This document shows, in pieces, positions 17,415 to 26,504 of a stretch of DNA of 64,000 nt (position 1 is its first letter; every line of letters begins with the position of its first letter). The notes below the pieces were generated by a model. That model did not search any database. It had not been told where the DNA came from and worked only from the letters and a program-made list of their open reading frames with translations. The stretch is taken from positions 186,001 to 250,000 of the forward strand of contig JAOQAK010000061.1 in the NCBI GenBank assembly GCA_025963635.1, written 5' to 3'. The position numbers were made by a program, and so were the translations under genes. This DNA is from Ferruginibacter sp. (GTDB taxonomy: Bacteria > Bacteroidota > Bacteroidia > Chitinophagales > Chitinophagaceae).

Positions 17415-17474
17415 ACAATCAACTTTTAACCATCAACCGCCAAACCTTCAACCATCAACCATCAACCTTCAACC
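17415..17474 (-). repeat. CAACCATCAACC-type repeat tract
   Basis: About five imperfect units of ACCATCAACC/CTTCAACC type, overlapping the stop codon of the SWIM-domain gene and lying before the msr-msd RNA. It is related to the tract at 8148-8190. Units vary and there are no spacers. Role unknown. Confidence 0.6.
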
Positions 17475-19126
17475 GTAATTTGTATCCTTGTTTTATTAAA
17501 TGCCTGCCTGGTAGCCAACATATGTTCACAAGGCCCTTTGTACAATTTATTTTCCACATAGTAACTGCAATCGCAATGTGCGGATGTAATTTTTTCATCT
17601 GCATCAATTACCATCGCCGCGTTAAACGTTTTTCGTTTACCCTTTACCGTTCCTTTCAATTGGATAGCCTGATTGGCCAACTGTTCCATTGCAAATTTTA
17701 CTTCCTGTCTTTCTAAAATTTCAGCAGCGAGTTCCTCCTGCGGATTACTGAAGCGTAAGCTTTCGAATGGCAACGGTTCACGGCTAAGTTCACGGAGGCG
17801 GTATAACTTACTTTTTAAATCATAAATTACCCGGCCTGCTTGTGTATAAGCGCTTAAGGCGCCTGCAACCTGTACATTTTCAATATTCAAATTGGCGGCT
17901 ATTTGTTGCGAAGTGCTCAACCAATCTTTCTTCAATTCCGTAAATACCTTTTGTTTGATGTCATCTTCCACAGTAAGCCTCGGGGCCAGTAAATCGAAAT
18001 TGCCAGCATGGCTCCAGTCATTGTTCGTCCAGCCACTAAGTCCCAATGTAAAATTCAGGTCGCCTAACTCCGCTATGTAAAATGCAGGCAGTCCCGTGCC
18101 AAGCAGGTGTACGGTGAACTTCTTTGCAACAGGAATTAACCGCTCCAGGATCATGAGCCGCCTTCTGCCCCATGTTCTTATTTCATGCTTGCTATTGCCC
18201 GTATATACACTACGGGCGCAAATAATTTCTTTGCCCCAAGGTTCTAATGTTATTTTTACCGGCTGGCCGGGCTCTAAAATATAACGTAAAGAACGGGGGC
18301 CTCTTTTCTCTTTAAAACGACGTAGCAACAGGCAAATGCTGTATATGTCCATCGGGTGCAGATCAAACTGGATTGTGGGCAATGTCATTGCACTGCTTAC
18401 CTGTAAGAACCCGCGAACCCAGCTTTCGGGCAGGTCAATCTTCACTTCCTTGTATTCGTCCTCGTGGGTAGTTTGTACTGTAAAACCTGTCGGGTCCACT
18501 TTAAATTCTGTCTCTTTATATTCCCTGATTTTCTGAAACTCTTCATACAATTCTGTTGAGTAATCAACATTGGTTGTGCCGCATTTATAATCATCGATAC
18601 TGGTAAACACATTGTAGTTGCACCCCAACTTGCCATAAGTACTTTCATCCTGGCTAAAACATTCAAAAAATAATTCATCGGGGTGAATGGTAATTACCGG
18701 GTCCAGCACAATCCAGGCTTCCTTGTCCTTTGAGTACAGGTAATTAAAATAGTGCTGACGGGCTTTGTAAAATGGCCCCAATAATTTGTCCTTTTCATTT
18801 CGCACTGCCGCTAACTCGGTCTTAATTTCTTCTACGCGGTTATTCACCGCAGCGGCATCGTAGCCTGTCATGTATTCTGCCAAAAACAAGGCTTCATTTT
18901 GTGCTACCCATTCTTTGTAAGCTGTTTTGTCTTTTGGTTTAAAACGCAAATCGCTGACTACTACATCATGCAGCGCAGAGATTGCTTCCCGAAAGGCAAT
19001 TTTTTTATTTAGTTTGCCCACAAACCAGGCGCTTTCCCGTAAAGTATCCGGTGAAAAGCTCATCCCCGTTTGATACGCCGAACTGGTAACCGTAGTATTT
19101 CCTGAAAAGCGATAATTAAATAACAT
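17462..19126 (-). CDS. SWIM zinc-finger protein of the retron
   Basis: 554 residues, soluble. The C-terminus has a SWIM-type zinc finger: C518-D-C520, then C533-E-H535 in HCDCSYYVENKLYKGPCEH. Ahead of it are a region with winged-helix-like helices (WLSTSQQIAANLNIENVQVA near 415-435) and a large mixed alpha/beta N-terminal part with no motif I recognise. It is co-oriented between the WGR/HEAT gene and the msr-msd, 128 bases after the former. A winged-helix/SWIM protein together with an ARM/HEAT protein and an RT is the gene set I recall for type XIII retrons. The effector activity is unknown to me. Zinc and nucleic-acid binding are predicted. Confidence 0.8.
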   Translation of the reverse strand: MLFNYRFSGNTTVTSSAYQTGMSFSPDTLRESAWFVGKLNKKIAFREAISALHDVVVSDLRFKPKDKTAYKEWVAQNEALFLAEYMTGYDAAAVNNRVEEIKTELAAVRNEKDKLLGPFYKARQHYFNYLYSKDKEAWIVLDPVITIHPDELFFECFSQDESTYGKLGCNYNVFTSIDDYKCGTTNVDYSTELYEEFQKIREYKETEFKVDPTGFTVQTTHEDEYKEVKIDLPESWVRGFLQVSSAMTLPTIQFDLHPMDIYSICLLLRRFKEKRGPRSLRYILEPGQPVKITLEPWGKEIICARSVYTGNSKHEIRTWGRRRLMILERLIPVAKKFTVHLLGTGLPAFYIAELGDLNFTLGLSGWTNNDWSHAGNFDLLAPRLTVEDDIKQKVFTELKKDWLSTSQQIAANLNIENVQVAGALSAYTQAGRVIYDLKSKLYRLRELSREPLPFESLRFSNPQEELAAEILERQEVKFAMEQLANQAIQLKGTVKGKRKTFNAAMVIDADEKITSAHCDCSYYVENKLYKGPCEHMLATRQAFNKTRIQITVEG

Positions 19127-19254
19127 TGTTCGGTTTATTATTTTTTCATTGATGTACCCGGCAGTGGTTCTTTACTGAACTTCGTTGGCGTCGCACTCTT
19201 GTACTTCATATTGCTATGGAACAAGTCACAGTCGGATGGTAATAGTCTTATTTG

Positions 19255-22200
19255 CTAAATCAAATATCCTTTTCCTATTCTTACCTCAATCTCTTTTATT
19301 CTAACAGGTGTGTTGACATCATACAGTGCTTGTAACTGTATCAAAATATCGATACATTTTGCTTTATCACCAATAGCTGCTATCGCAGAAACATCTGATA
19401 AAATCGTACACACTGCTTTGGCTGCTGCTTCACTCTTCCTTCCTTCCTGCAACAAAAAAAGATAGATCCGGTTTTTAGCTATCCGGCTTTTGTTAACCCT
19501 TGTTAGTACGGAGCGGAAATAAAAATCAAGTGACTGAATTTTTTCTACATCATCGGCTGCAAAACGTTCCAGGTAATTGGTGGCAAATAACTGCATTTTC
19601 TCGCCGGGATGCTGACTTAGTTTTAATAAATATTGCACACCATTGTCGGAAGTAAAAAAACGAGTAATCAACTCCCTGCCAAACGCTTCAACATCGGGTT
19701 TTACTGAATCAGCCAATGTTATCAGTGTTTCAGCATTCCAATCGCTTTCAGTAAACTGACCCCTAAAATATTGCATAGCAAAGTTCCTCGTGTCCTGCCA
19801 CTTGCTTTCCAGTAATTTAATGCCGCTTTCTTTTCCGTATTTGATTCTTGTTGATTGCTCTGTATAAAATTTCCAGCACCATTCCCTTACGTTCAGGTTT
19901 TCGTGTCCACCCAAAGCAATCACCTGTGGTATGGTTAATTGCGATGGATCCGTATATTTTTCCAAAATAACCACGCCCACATTTTGCGCTGCACTGTAGT
20001 TGGAATACAATAAGTTTAAAGCCGTTTCCTTGTTGGCGTTTTGCAGGTAACTGTTAAGTTCGTTGCATAACAGCCGGCTAACATCAGCATGTATGCCTTC
20101 AATTTTTTCCTTCCTCAGCAATACCGGCATTAACTGTTCAGCGGCCCTAACCCCGAATGCATTTTCCTTTTCTGCCATGCGTTGTATAATTACCGGCAGT
20201 GCCCGTCGTACATTTTCATACTGCGATAAACAACTAACGATTATTTCATCCAGGTGTTGCAGCAACGATTGCTCATTCATGCTTTTTAAAAGTACAATCC
20301 CTTCTTCTCTCACCAGCTCATGCTCGTGTCGCAATAGCCCAAACAAAAATTCTTTTGATAACTTATCCAGCTCCAGTTGTTCTTTTTGAATTTTTAACAA
20401 GCGCAGGCCAAATAATAGCACAGCTGGATTTTCATGCTGCAACAGATCGGCCACCACACCAATGTTTATCTGCTTTAATTCATCAGCAAACAATTCAAAC
20501 AGTGTATCCCCGGCATCTTTAATGATGTGTTCGTTCAATACAGTTTGCGCCGTATAATTAATCAATTGAGCGATTGATTTTCCAACTACCGCATTTTTTA
20601 CCTCAGCCGGCAAACTATTGTTTTTCAAGAAATCACCTGCCCAGCTTCTAACTGAGGCATGTTTGGCAAAAATTAACCCTGTAACAAAACCGCTTTGTTT
20701 CAGGTACCCGAACTTATATGCTTCTGCCCATTGCAGTCCTTTGTTTTGAGCGGCTTCGTTGATGCTGTTCAATGATGCATTCACCAATTCTGCAGATGGA
20801 ATTGAAGTAGCATATTTTTCCTCCGCCAAGGCAAGGCCAAACCTGGCAGGAATTTCGAATTCGGATAAGAGTAATTGTTTTATCGCCTGCTCATCTAACC
20901 TTTCCTTTATAGCGTAGTAGCCTGGATGCACTTTCAAATTGCTTTCTGCAAACTGGTGCACTTCTTCCATTTCTGCATCCATCAGTAACTGCACAAATGC
21001 CTGCGGAACTGCATTCCACAAATGCATAAAAGGAGTGCCGCTGTTGTTGACGGCAGGTATAGGTGCTACCGAATCAGCGGGCGCTGGCGCCAAAGCCGGC
21101 GCTTCTTTTTTCTTGCCGAAAAAAGAGGTAAGTTTCTTTATAAAACCACCAATTACTTCCGAAGCAGCAGCACTGGCCGGTTTTGTGGAAGATGCTTTCT
21201 TTTCATTATCGGCACGTAAACGCCACAGGTGATTTGATTGCAATTTAAGTTTTGAATCTTCGCCACTCAACACCTGGTGCAAAAAGACTGCCTGCGCATT
21301 TTGCAAAAACTTATTTTCCACCCGTTGATAATTACCCCTCTCATAAACATAATTCTGCGTGGAATAATGCTGCCTGAAGTCTTCTTTGTATTTATAGCCA
21401 ACCAGTAAAGCGGTCGCTAATTTTACATAATCTAGATCGTTATTTTTGCCCAACAACCGTAAGTTTCTTAAAATCCTGCCATGGAAATACCAACGTGTTT
21501 TTTGAGAGTAAGCGAGCCTGCTGGTAGCTTTTTTAAGCTCCTTTTGCACTTTCACCCATTCCTCAATTTCCGGAACATACACTTCACTGTTTGCTGCACT
21601 TGCAAACGAGATGGAATAGCTGAACATTTCATTCTCCCGCTCAAAGCGACAAGCCAGCATACCCATTATTTCAAAATCATCCAGCAGCTCCGACAATTTA
21701 AAAACAGAACGGATATGTCTAAAATAATTTGGCCGAAGGGGTATTTGTTGCAGAACTTTGTTCACACTTTTCCGTATCCATCTTTTATCAATAGCTATGA
21801 TATACAGATCTTCCAGCCAATTGTAGTTAGGTTGTTGTTGGGCAATTCTTTCTTGTATCAATTGATTTAATCCAGATACATCCTCAGACGCCACCAGGTT
21901 TCTAAATTGTTCCGGAAGCCTGTTGACATAGTGATCGAGATGTCTTTCCTTCTCAATGCCCGTAAGTTTATTAATCAGCGCAGCGCCGGCAATTTTGACA
22001 ATGGACGCAGCCGGGTGTGCAATATAGATTGATTGTAGTGCGGCAATTGAAGCAGCAGCATCTTTGCTACAGCGTGCAAGCGTCCAGGTACAACAATATT
22101 GGTGCAACTGGTTGCCTTTGTTAAATAATTTAATGATATAGGGGGCGGCTTCTTTGATCTTATATTCCCCGGCTTTCCAGACAACTCTTGATAATTTCCA

Positions 22201-22602
22201 GGGGAACCGCTCGATGGATGAAGTGCCGTTCACCGCATTGTGCAAGCGTTGCAGTATTGCTTTGTTACGACCGGCCGGCAGTACGGCCCAATCATTATTG
22301 AGAGTAATATGTTGGGCGTCTAAAGTATAAGTGGCCTTGATGGGAAGGATCGGTTCGCCTGTCTCGGAAGTAGTATATCCTTTCGTTAATTTCTCCGTTT
22401 CAAGGCTATCATAGACTTTTTCTGCGTCTGCAATTGTAACTGGTACCGGAGTTTTGCAGCCTTCTTTTAATTGGGCGCCTCTTCGTCCGTAGCGAAAATT
22501 AACCACATATTTGTCATTGCCCACATCACAAAGATCAATCTCGTAAACTTTATCGGAATTGCCTTCTTTAAAATAGAGCAAGGATTGTTTTAAAAGCCGC
22601 AT
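19255..22602 (-). CDS. WGR-domain HEAT/ARM-repeat protein of the retron
   Basis: 1115 residues. The first about 80 form a WGR domain: S-L-L-Y-F-K-E-G-N-S-D-K-V-Y-E-I-D-L followed by NFRYGRRGAQ, where the W of W-G-R is replaced by Tyr. WGR domains bind nucleic acid and are typical of PARPs and of MolR-like proteins. The rest is almost entirely helical, with many LL-pair helices as in HEAT/ARM solenoids, and a low-complexity Ala/Pro linker with a K-K-L-T-S-F-F-G-K-K-K-E segment near 475-510. No PARP catalytic domain is visible. It is the first gene of the retron operon. The start at 22602 gives a complete WGR domain. Likely the large partner in a type XIII-like retron. Confidence 0.85.
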   Translation of the reverse strand: MRLLKQSLLYFKEGNSDKVYEIDLCDVGNDKYVVNFRYGRRGAQLKEGCKTPVPVTIADAEKVYDSLETEKLTKGYTTSETGEPILPIKATYTLDAQHITLNNDWAVLPAGRNKAILQRLHNAVNGTSSIERFPWKLSRVVWKAGEYKIKEAAPYIIKLFNKGNQLHQYCCTWTLARCSKDAAASIAALQSIYIAHPAASIVKIAGAALINKLTGIEKERHLDHYVNRLPEQFRNLVASEDVSGLNQLIQERIAQQQPNYNWLEDLYIIAIDKRWIRKSVNKVLQQIPLRPNYFRHIRSVFKLSELLDDFEIMGMLACRFERENEMFSYSISFASAANSEVYVPEIEEWVKVQKELKKATSRLAYSQKTRWYFHGRILRNLRLLGKNNDLDYVKLATALLVGYKYKEDFRQHYSTQNYVYERGNYQRVENKFLQNAQAVFLHQVLSGEDSKLKLQSNHLWRLRADNEKKASSTKPASAAASEVIGGFIKKLTSFFGKKKEAPALAPAPADSVAPIPAVNNSGTPFMHLWNAVPQAFVQLLMDAEMEEVHQFAESNLKVHPGYYAIKERLDEQAIKQLLLSEFEIPARFGLALAEEKYATSIPSAELVNASLNSINEAAQNKGLQWAEAYKFGYLKQSGFVTGLIFAKHASVRSWAGDFLKNNSLPAEVKNAVVGKSIAQLINYTAQTVLNEHIIKDAGDTLFELFADELKQINIGVVADLLQHENPAVLLFGLRLLKIQKEQLELDKLSKEFLFGLLRHEHELVREEGIVLLKSMNEQSLLQHLDEIIVSCLSQYENVRRALPVIIQRMAEKENAFGVRAAEQLMPVLLRKEKIEGIHADVSRLLCNELNSYLQNANKETALNLLYSNYSAAQNVGVVILEKYTDPSQLTIPQVIALGGHENLNVREWCWKFYTEQSTRIKYGKESGIKLLESKWQDTRNFAMQYFRGQFTESDWNAETLITLADSVKPDVEAFGRELITRFFTSDNGVQYLLKLSQHPGEKMQLFATNYLERFAADDVEKIQSLDFYFRSVLTRVNKSRIAKNRIYLFLLQEGRKSEAAAKAVCTILSDVSAIAAIGDKAKCIDILIQLQALYDVNTPVRIKEIEVRIGKGYLI

Positions 22603-22828
22603 GTATAAAGATTGATTGAAGAGGGTAAGTTAAAGTAAAAAGGATAATTAAAACTAGCGATTAGTGAATTTTCAAAAATAAATGCTTGTATGAATATCCG
22701 GTTGAAAAGGCTTCGTGTTTTGCTTTTAAAAAGATTTCACTCCCAACTTTATTATATTTGCAGCAGCAATGTTACTGAACACATCATGTTAGTTAGCAAA
22801 GCATCATCTTCAAAAACTTAGGGTTATG

Positions 22829-22897
22829 TAATTTTTAGAAAAATATCAATTAATGAGCAGCGTTCATTTGCAGCTTAATTTTTTATTCTAAAAATTA
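22829..22897 (+). promoter_or_regulatory. inverted repeat in the RNA-ligase leader
   Basis: TAATTTTTAGAA at 22829-22840 pairs exactly with TTCTAAAAATTA at 22886-22897, enclosing 45 bases that contain a smaller ATTAA...TTAAT pairing. The right arm ends four bases before the ATG of the RNA ligase gene. Either an RNA structure hiding the ribosome-binding region or a pair of operator half sites is possible. The rest of the 299-base gap (22603-22901) shows no other recognisable signal. Confidence 0.5.
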
Positions 22898-22901
22898 TAC
22901 A

Positions 22902-23612
22902 ATGTCTATATCAAGGAAATACGGAAGGACATTCCATTACCCGTTCTCTCCAGGCACTACCAGCGACGATCGAATTAATACTGACTACTGGCAAGACATC
23001 CGTCTTTTGCAAACTTTATTACACACCGAGAAATTGGATGGGGAAAATAATTGCCTGAACAAGCAGGGTGTATTTGCAAGATCGCATGCCGCGCCGACTA
23101 CCTCACCATGGACAAGGGAGTTGCGGGAAAAGTGGAGAAGCCTGAAAAATGATTTGGGTGAATATGAAATTTTCGGGGAAAACCTGTATGCGATTCATTC
23201 TATTCAATATCCTTTGATTGATGCACATTATTATGTGTTTGGTGTAAGGGAACTGGATAAATGGCTGTCCTGGGAGGAAACTGTTTTCATTGCTTCCATT
23301 TTTGATTTTCCCGTCGTTCCCGTAAAAGAAACGCTGGTGGATCTTCCTGATCAACACTTGTTTGAAAAGAACATCCTGTCCCTTGTTTGCAAGCAAAGCA
23401 GTTTTCAATCGGTTGATGTTACAACAAATCAAGCCTGTAATATGGAAGGTACAGTGAGCCGAAACGCATCAGCTTATGCTGTGAATGATTTCCAACACAA
23501 CGTTTTTAAGTACGTACGAAAAGGGCATGTGAAAACTGATGAGCATTGGACGAGAAACTGGAGGAGAGCACCTTTAAAATTTGAATCAAATGTGGACACT
23601 AACAAAAAATAA
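22902..23612 (+). CDS. RNA ligase (T4 Rnl2-like nucleotidyltransferase)
   Basis: 236 residues with all covalent nucleotidyltransferase motifs: motif I K44-L-D-G-E-N, where K44 is the adenylated Lys, motif III YEIFGENLYAIHSIQY near 88-103, motif IV M-E-G-T-V-S-R near 178, and motif V V-F-K-Y-V-R-K-G near 200. Length fits a minimal RNA ligase without a C-terminal domain. It would seal 3'-OH/5'-P ends in RNA using ATP. The 3' end overlaps the HD-kinase gene by 23 bases, giving a healing-and-sealing pair like T4 Pnkp with ligase. It faces a convergent operon that includes KptA, another tRNA-repair enzyme. Confidence 0.9.
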   Translation: MSISRKYGRTFHYPFSPGTTSDDRINTDYWQDIRLLQTLLHTEKLDGENNCLNKQGVFARSHAAPTTSPWTRELREKWRSLKNDLGEYEIFGENLYAIHSIQYPLIDAHYYVFGVRELDKWLSWEETVFIASIFDFPVVPVKETLVDLPDQHLFEKNILSLVCKQSSFQSVDVTTNQACNMEGTVSRNASAYAVNDFQHNVFKYVRKGHVKTDEHWTRNWRRAPLKFESNVDTNKK

Positions 23613-24692
23613 AAGTTGGCAGCAGCTTCAGCAGTATAGCTGGGTAAAAGATATGCAGGGCGTGCCGCAAAGCCCGGTACATCATGCAGAGGGAAGCGTT
23701 GCTATCCATACACAAATGGTATTGGAAGCGTTGGTAAATCTGCCCGAATTCAAATCCCTGGATCAACAGGCACAGGAAAACCTCTGGGTGGCAGCGCTGA
23801 TGCATGATATTGAAAAAAGATCCACCACAACAGTTGATGAAAACGCTGATATCATTTCTCCCGGGCATGCTAAAAAAGGGGCACAAACAACGGGCAAAAT
23901 TTTGTACCGCGACTTTGCAACGCCATTATTCACGAGGGAACAGATTGTGGGACTGGTCAGGTATCATGGATTGCCTCTTTGGGTATTTGAAAAACCAGAT
24001 CCTGTAAAAGCTATCATCCAGGCAAGTTTAGAAGCAGATACCATGTTGCTGGCCCTGCTTGCCACGGCCGATGTTTTGGGAAGAATTTGTACGGATACCA
24101 AAGACCTGCTGTATAAGATTGACCTGTTTGCTGAACTGGCAAAAGAGCATGATTGCTGGGGCAAGCCGAGACAATTTTCCAGCGATCTGTCAAAATTCCA
24201 ATATTTCCGAAAGGAAGGGAGACATCCGGATTTTGAAAGTTTTGATGACACTAAGGCAACCATGATCCTACTGTCGGGAGTTGCAGGTAGCGGGAAGGAT
24301 TTCTATATCTCAAAAAATTATCCGGACCATCCTGTTGTTTCTTTAGATGACATGCGCAGAAAGGCAAAAATTAGATACGGTGATACAAAAGGCAATGGGC
24401 ATATTATTCAGTTGGCTAAAGAAACGGCAAAAAATTTTTGAGAAATGGCACTCCATTCATTTGGAATGCCACTAATATAACCCAACAAATGAGGGAACAA
24501 TTGATTGACCTGGCTGAACCTTACAAGCCTTGTATAAAAATTATTTATGTGGAAGCGAGTTATCAAAAATTGCTGTTGCAGAATAAGGGCCGGCAATTTA
24601 ATATCCCCCAAGTTGCTGTAGAAAGAATGATTGACAGATTAGAAGTTCCTAAATTATGGGAGGCGATGGAAGTGATATATGTTTCGGATTAA
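23590..24692 (+). pseudogene. HD-domain polynucleotide kinase with a -1 frameshift
   Basis: The frame 23590-24441 encodes an HD hydrolase domain (H-H-A-E-G near residue 32 and ALMHDIEK near 75) followed by a P-loop kinase start, LLSGVAGSGKDFYI near 225. The frame then closes at a TGA just after an A6T5 run at 24428-24438. The -1 frame continues the kinase (L-R-N-G-T-P-F-I-W-N-A-T-N-I onward) to 24692. The 5' start could be a TTG at 23581 or the ATG at 23590, and I prefer the ATG. If intact, it would phosphorylate 5'-OH RNA ends, with the HD domain acting as phosphatase, for the upstream ligase. The shift may be a lost base, a sequencing error or programmed slippage at A-AAA-AAT. Confidence 0.8.
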
Positions 24693-24697
24693 GTTCT

Positions 24698-25426
24698 TTA
24701 ATTTCTACCCGTTTCGTGAGGGTAGAAATTTTTAACGAAGTCGCTTTGCCAGTATTGTTTGTTGTTGATATCCATTACGGTTAATTTACCCGTGAACCCT
24801 GCACCTGTATCTATGTTCCAAACATTGCAGCCTTGCATGGGTATGTCTACATTATAATAAAGTGTAGGTGTGTGACCGATGTAGATTTCGTTGAAGATTT
24901 GTAAACGTTTGGGAAACAATAGCGAATCCTTTTTAATTCGCTTGTCCATAGTGAGTGCCATTTCCCAAAGTGTCCTGTCCCAGGTAAAATTCGACAGGTG
25001 AAATTCTTTTTGCGGCCCGTGCATAGATGTAAAACCAGCATGAATAAACAGCCGATTCTGTTCATCAATCCAATAGTAAGGAATGCATTCAAAAAAGTTG
25101 AGGTGCTACAATCTTGTTGCGACTGTAACATTCGCATAACTGTCTATTGTTGCTTTTCCACCATGTTGCACCCAGGTGGTATCAGGTATACCGGTGCGTA
25201 ACCATTCTTCGCACCAGAGGTCGTGGTTGCCTTTTATAAATATGCATTCGTTTGTATTGTTTAACGTTATCATGTAATTGATAACAGCAGCGGATTCGCT
25301 CCAACCATCTACATAATCCCCCAGAAAGATGAGTCTGTCAGCAACAGTGATATTAGCTTTGTGAAACACTTGTTGCAAAGCCTTCAGTCCACCATGAATG
25401 TCTCCAATTACCACGCTTCGTTTCAT
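24698..25426 (-). pseudogene. PPP-family metallophosphoesterase interrupted by an in-frame TAG
   Basis: A single frame of 243 codons with a TAG at codon 107 (25106-25108). Motifs are on both sides: G-D-I-H-G at 8-12, IFLGDYVDGW near 33-42 and I-K-G-N-H-D near 65 before the stop. H-A-G-F, I-G-H-T-P and N-I-D-T-G-A-G follow after it. The complete set is that of PPP-type Ser/Thr or diadenosine-tetraphosphate phosphatases. Its ATG overlaps the KptA stop as ATGA, so it is the last gene of the coupled NAD/ADP-ribose operon. With the stop, the two-metal site is missing its C-terminal histidines. Confidence 0.85.
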
Positions 25427-25968
25427 ATTGTTATGTATTGTGTAGGAACTGCGTCAACCAGCCACACATTGTTTTCTGACACATAAAATAAATAGCCGTC
25501 ATCATGCATGGCCTTGGCATTGATGTGTAGTATTACAGGCTTGCCGTGCCTTATGCCCACTGCTTTGGCTGTTTCAATTTGCCAGCTTAAATGAACATGT
25601 TGGCGTTTTTGTTTGGTTAATCCTTCCTTTAAAATAGCATCTAAAAATCTTTCTGCGGTTCCATGGTATAAAATGTCAGGAGGAATAGATGGCTTTAAAT
25701 TTAAGTCCACCCCAATGCTATGGCCCTGGTTTGCCCGGATCATTGTTTTATTTTCATTAAGGCTAAACCGTTGTTTGTCGTTTGTCTCTACCACGGTTAA
25801 AATTGTTGCTATGTCAACCTTAGTGCCGTTTGCATTTATTTTTTCAATCAGTTGCTCCACGTTCGCCCAGCCATTTTCATCTAACTGTAAACCTATTGCT
25901 TCTGGTTGATGCCTGAGTACAAGGCTCATTAGCTTACTGATATGTTGTAATTGCTTCTCCATTTTCAT
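25423..25968 (-). CDS. kptA: RNA 2'-phosphotransferase KptA/Tpt1
   Basis: 181 residues from the ATG at 25968, chosen because that ATG overlaps the NADAR stop as ATGA; a longer frame exists upstream but lies inside the NADAR gene. Tpt1 motifs: K-L-M-S-L-V-L-R-H-Q-P at the N-terminus, I-R-A-N-Q-G-H-S near 84-91, Y-H-G-T-A near 107, and H-V-H-L-S-W near 130. The enzyme removes an internal 2'-phosphate from RNA, using NAD+ and yielding ADP-ribose 1'',2''-cyclic phosphate and nicotinamide. Bacterial copies may also act on other 2'- or 5'-phosphates. It links the RNA-repair pair on the other strand to the NAD+ enzymes around it. Confidence 0.9.
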   Translation of the reverse strand: MKMEKQLQHISKLMSLVLRHQPEAIGLQLDENGWANVEQLIEKINANGTKVDIATILTVVETNDKQRFSLNENKTMIRANQGHSIGVDLNLKPSIPPDILYHGTAERFLDAILKEGLTKQKRQHVHLSWQIETAKAVGIRHGKPVILHINAKAMHDDGYLFYVSENNVWLVDAVPTQYITI

Positions 25969-26504
25969 TTTTTTAATTGATCCCTTACTTCCATTAACGC
26001 AAAACCGAGTAGGTTTAACCCATTCCATTTTGAGGGATCGGTTTCGTGCGCATTTGTGCCAATCCCCCAAATCTTATCAACGGGGCTTGCTTCCACTATG
26101 ACAAGTTTTCTAGTGTTCACCAGAAATGTGCTTAATGCTTTGTTTTGCGAAAACTTATGCAGGTTGCCGGCTACGACTAATTCATATGCCTTAAGGTCCC
26201 ATATCCCGGCATCAAAATTTTTTACAGCTCTTCCGAATTTTTTGACTTCCCCAGGACTGGCAGTTGTTGTAATATTTTGATACTGTTCTTCATCTTCAAA
26301 CAGCAATGCCTTATTTGCCATCATCCAATGCTCTGCCGTTGGATAGGTTATCTCATCCATTGTAAAGGGTGATGGCCACCATTGACTGAAACAGGATTTA
26401 TCAGTGATACCAGCTGTTTTTTGTGTGTGACCCCAAAAAAATAAATAGTCAGGATGAATTCCATTTTTTATTTGTTCGGTTAACCAATTGATCGAGTAGT
26501 TCAT
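25965..26504 (-). CDS. NADAR (YbiA-like) N-glycosidase
   Basis: 179 residues, normal for the family. Signature blocks: F-F-W-G-H-T near 23, C-F-S-Q-W-W-P-S-P-F with Y-P-T-A-E-H-W-M-M-A-N-K-A near 40-70, and A-S-P-V-D-K-I-W-G-I-G near 140. NADAR enzymes cleave N-glycosidic bonds to ADP-ribose or similar moieties. Some reverse guanine ADP-ribosylation made by DarT-like toxins, while YbiA acts on riboflavin intermediates. The ATG overlaps the stop of the ADP-ribosylglycohydrolase gene (ATGA), which points to the ADP-ribose role. No DarT-like toxin is seen nearby. Confidence 0.9.
   Translation of the reverse strand: MNYSINWLTEQIKNGIHPDYLFFWGHTQKTAGITDKSCFSQWWPSPFTMDEITYPTAEHWMMANKALLFEDEEQYQNITTTASPGEVKKFGRAVKNFDAGIWDLKAYELVVAGNLHKFSQNKALSTFLVNTRKLVIVEASPVDKIWGIGTNAHETDPSKWNGLNLLGFALMEVRDQLKK

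Noticed and set aside
17415-17474. CRISPR-like repeats
   Set aside because: Units are short, variable and adjacent, with no spacers and no cas genes.
25968-26070. Longer KptA start
   Set aside because: The extension lies inside the NADAR gene. The ATG at 25968 continues the ATGA overlap pattern of the operon and gives the normal N-terminus.
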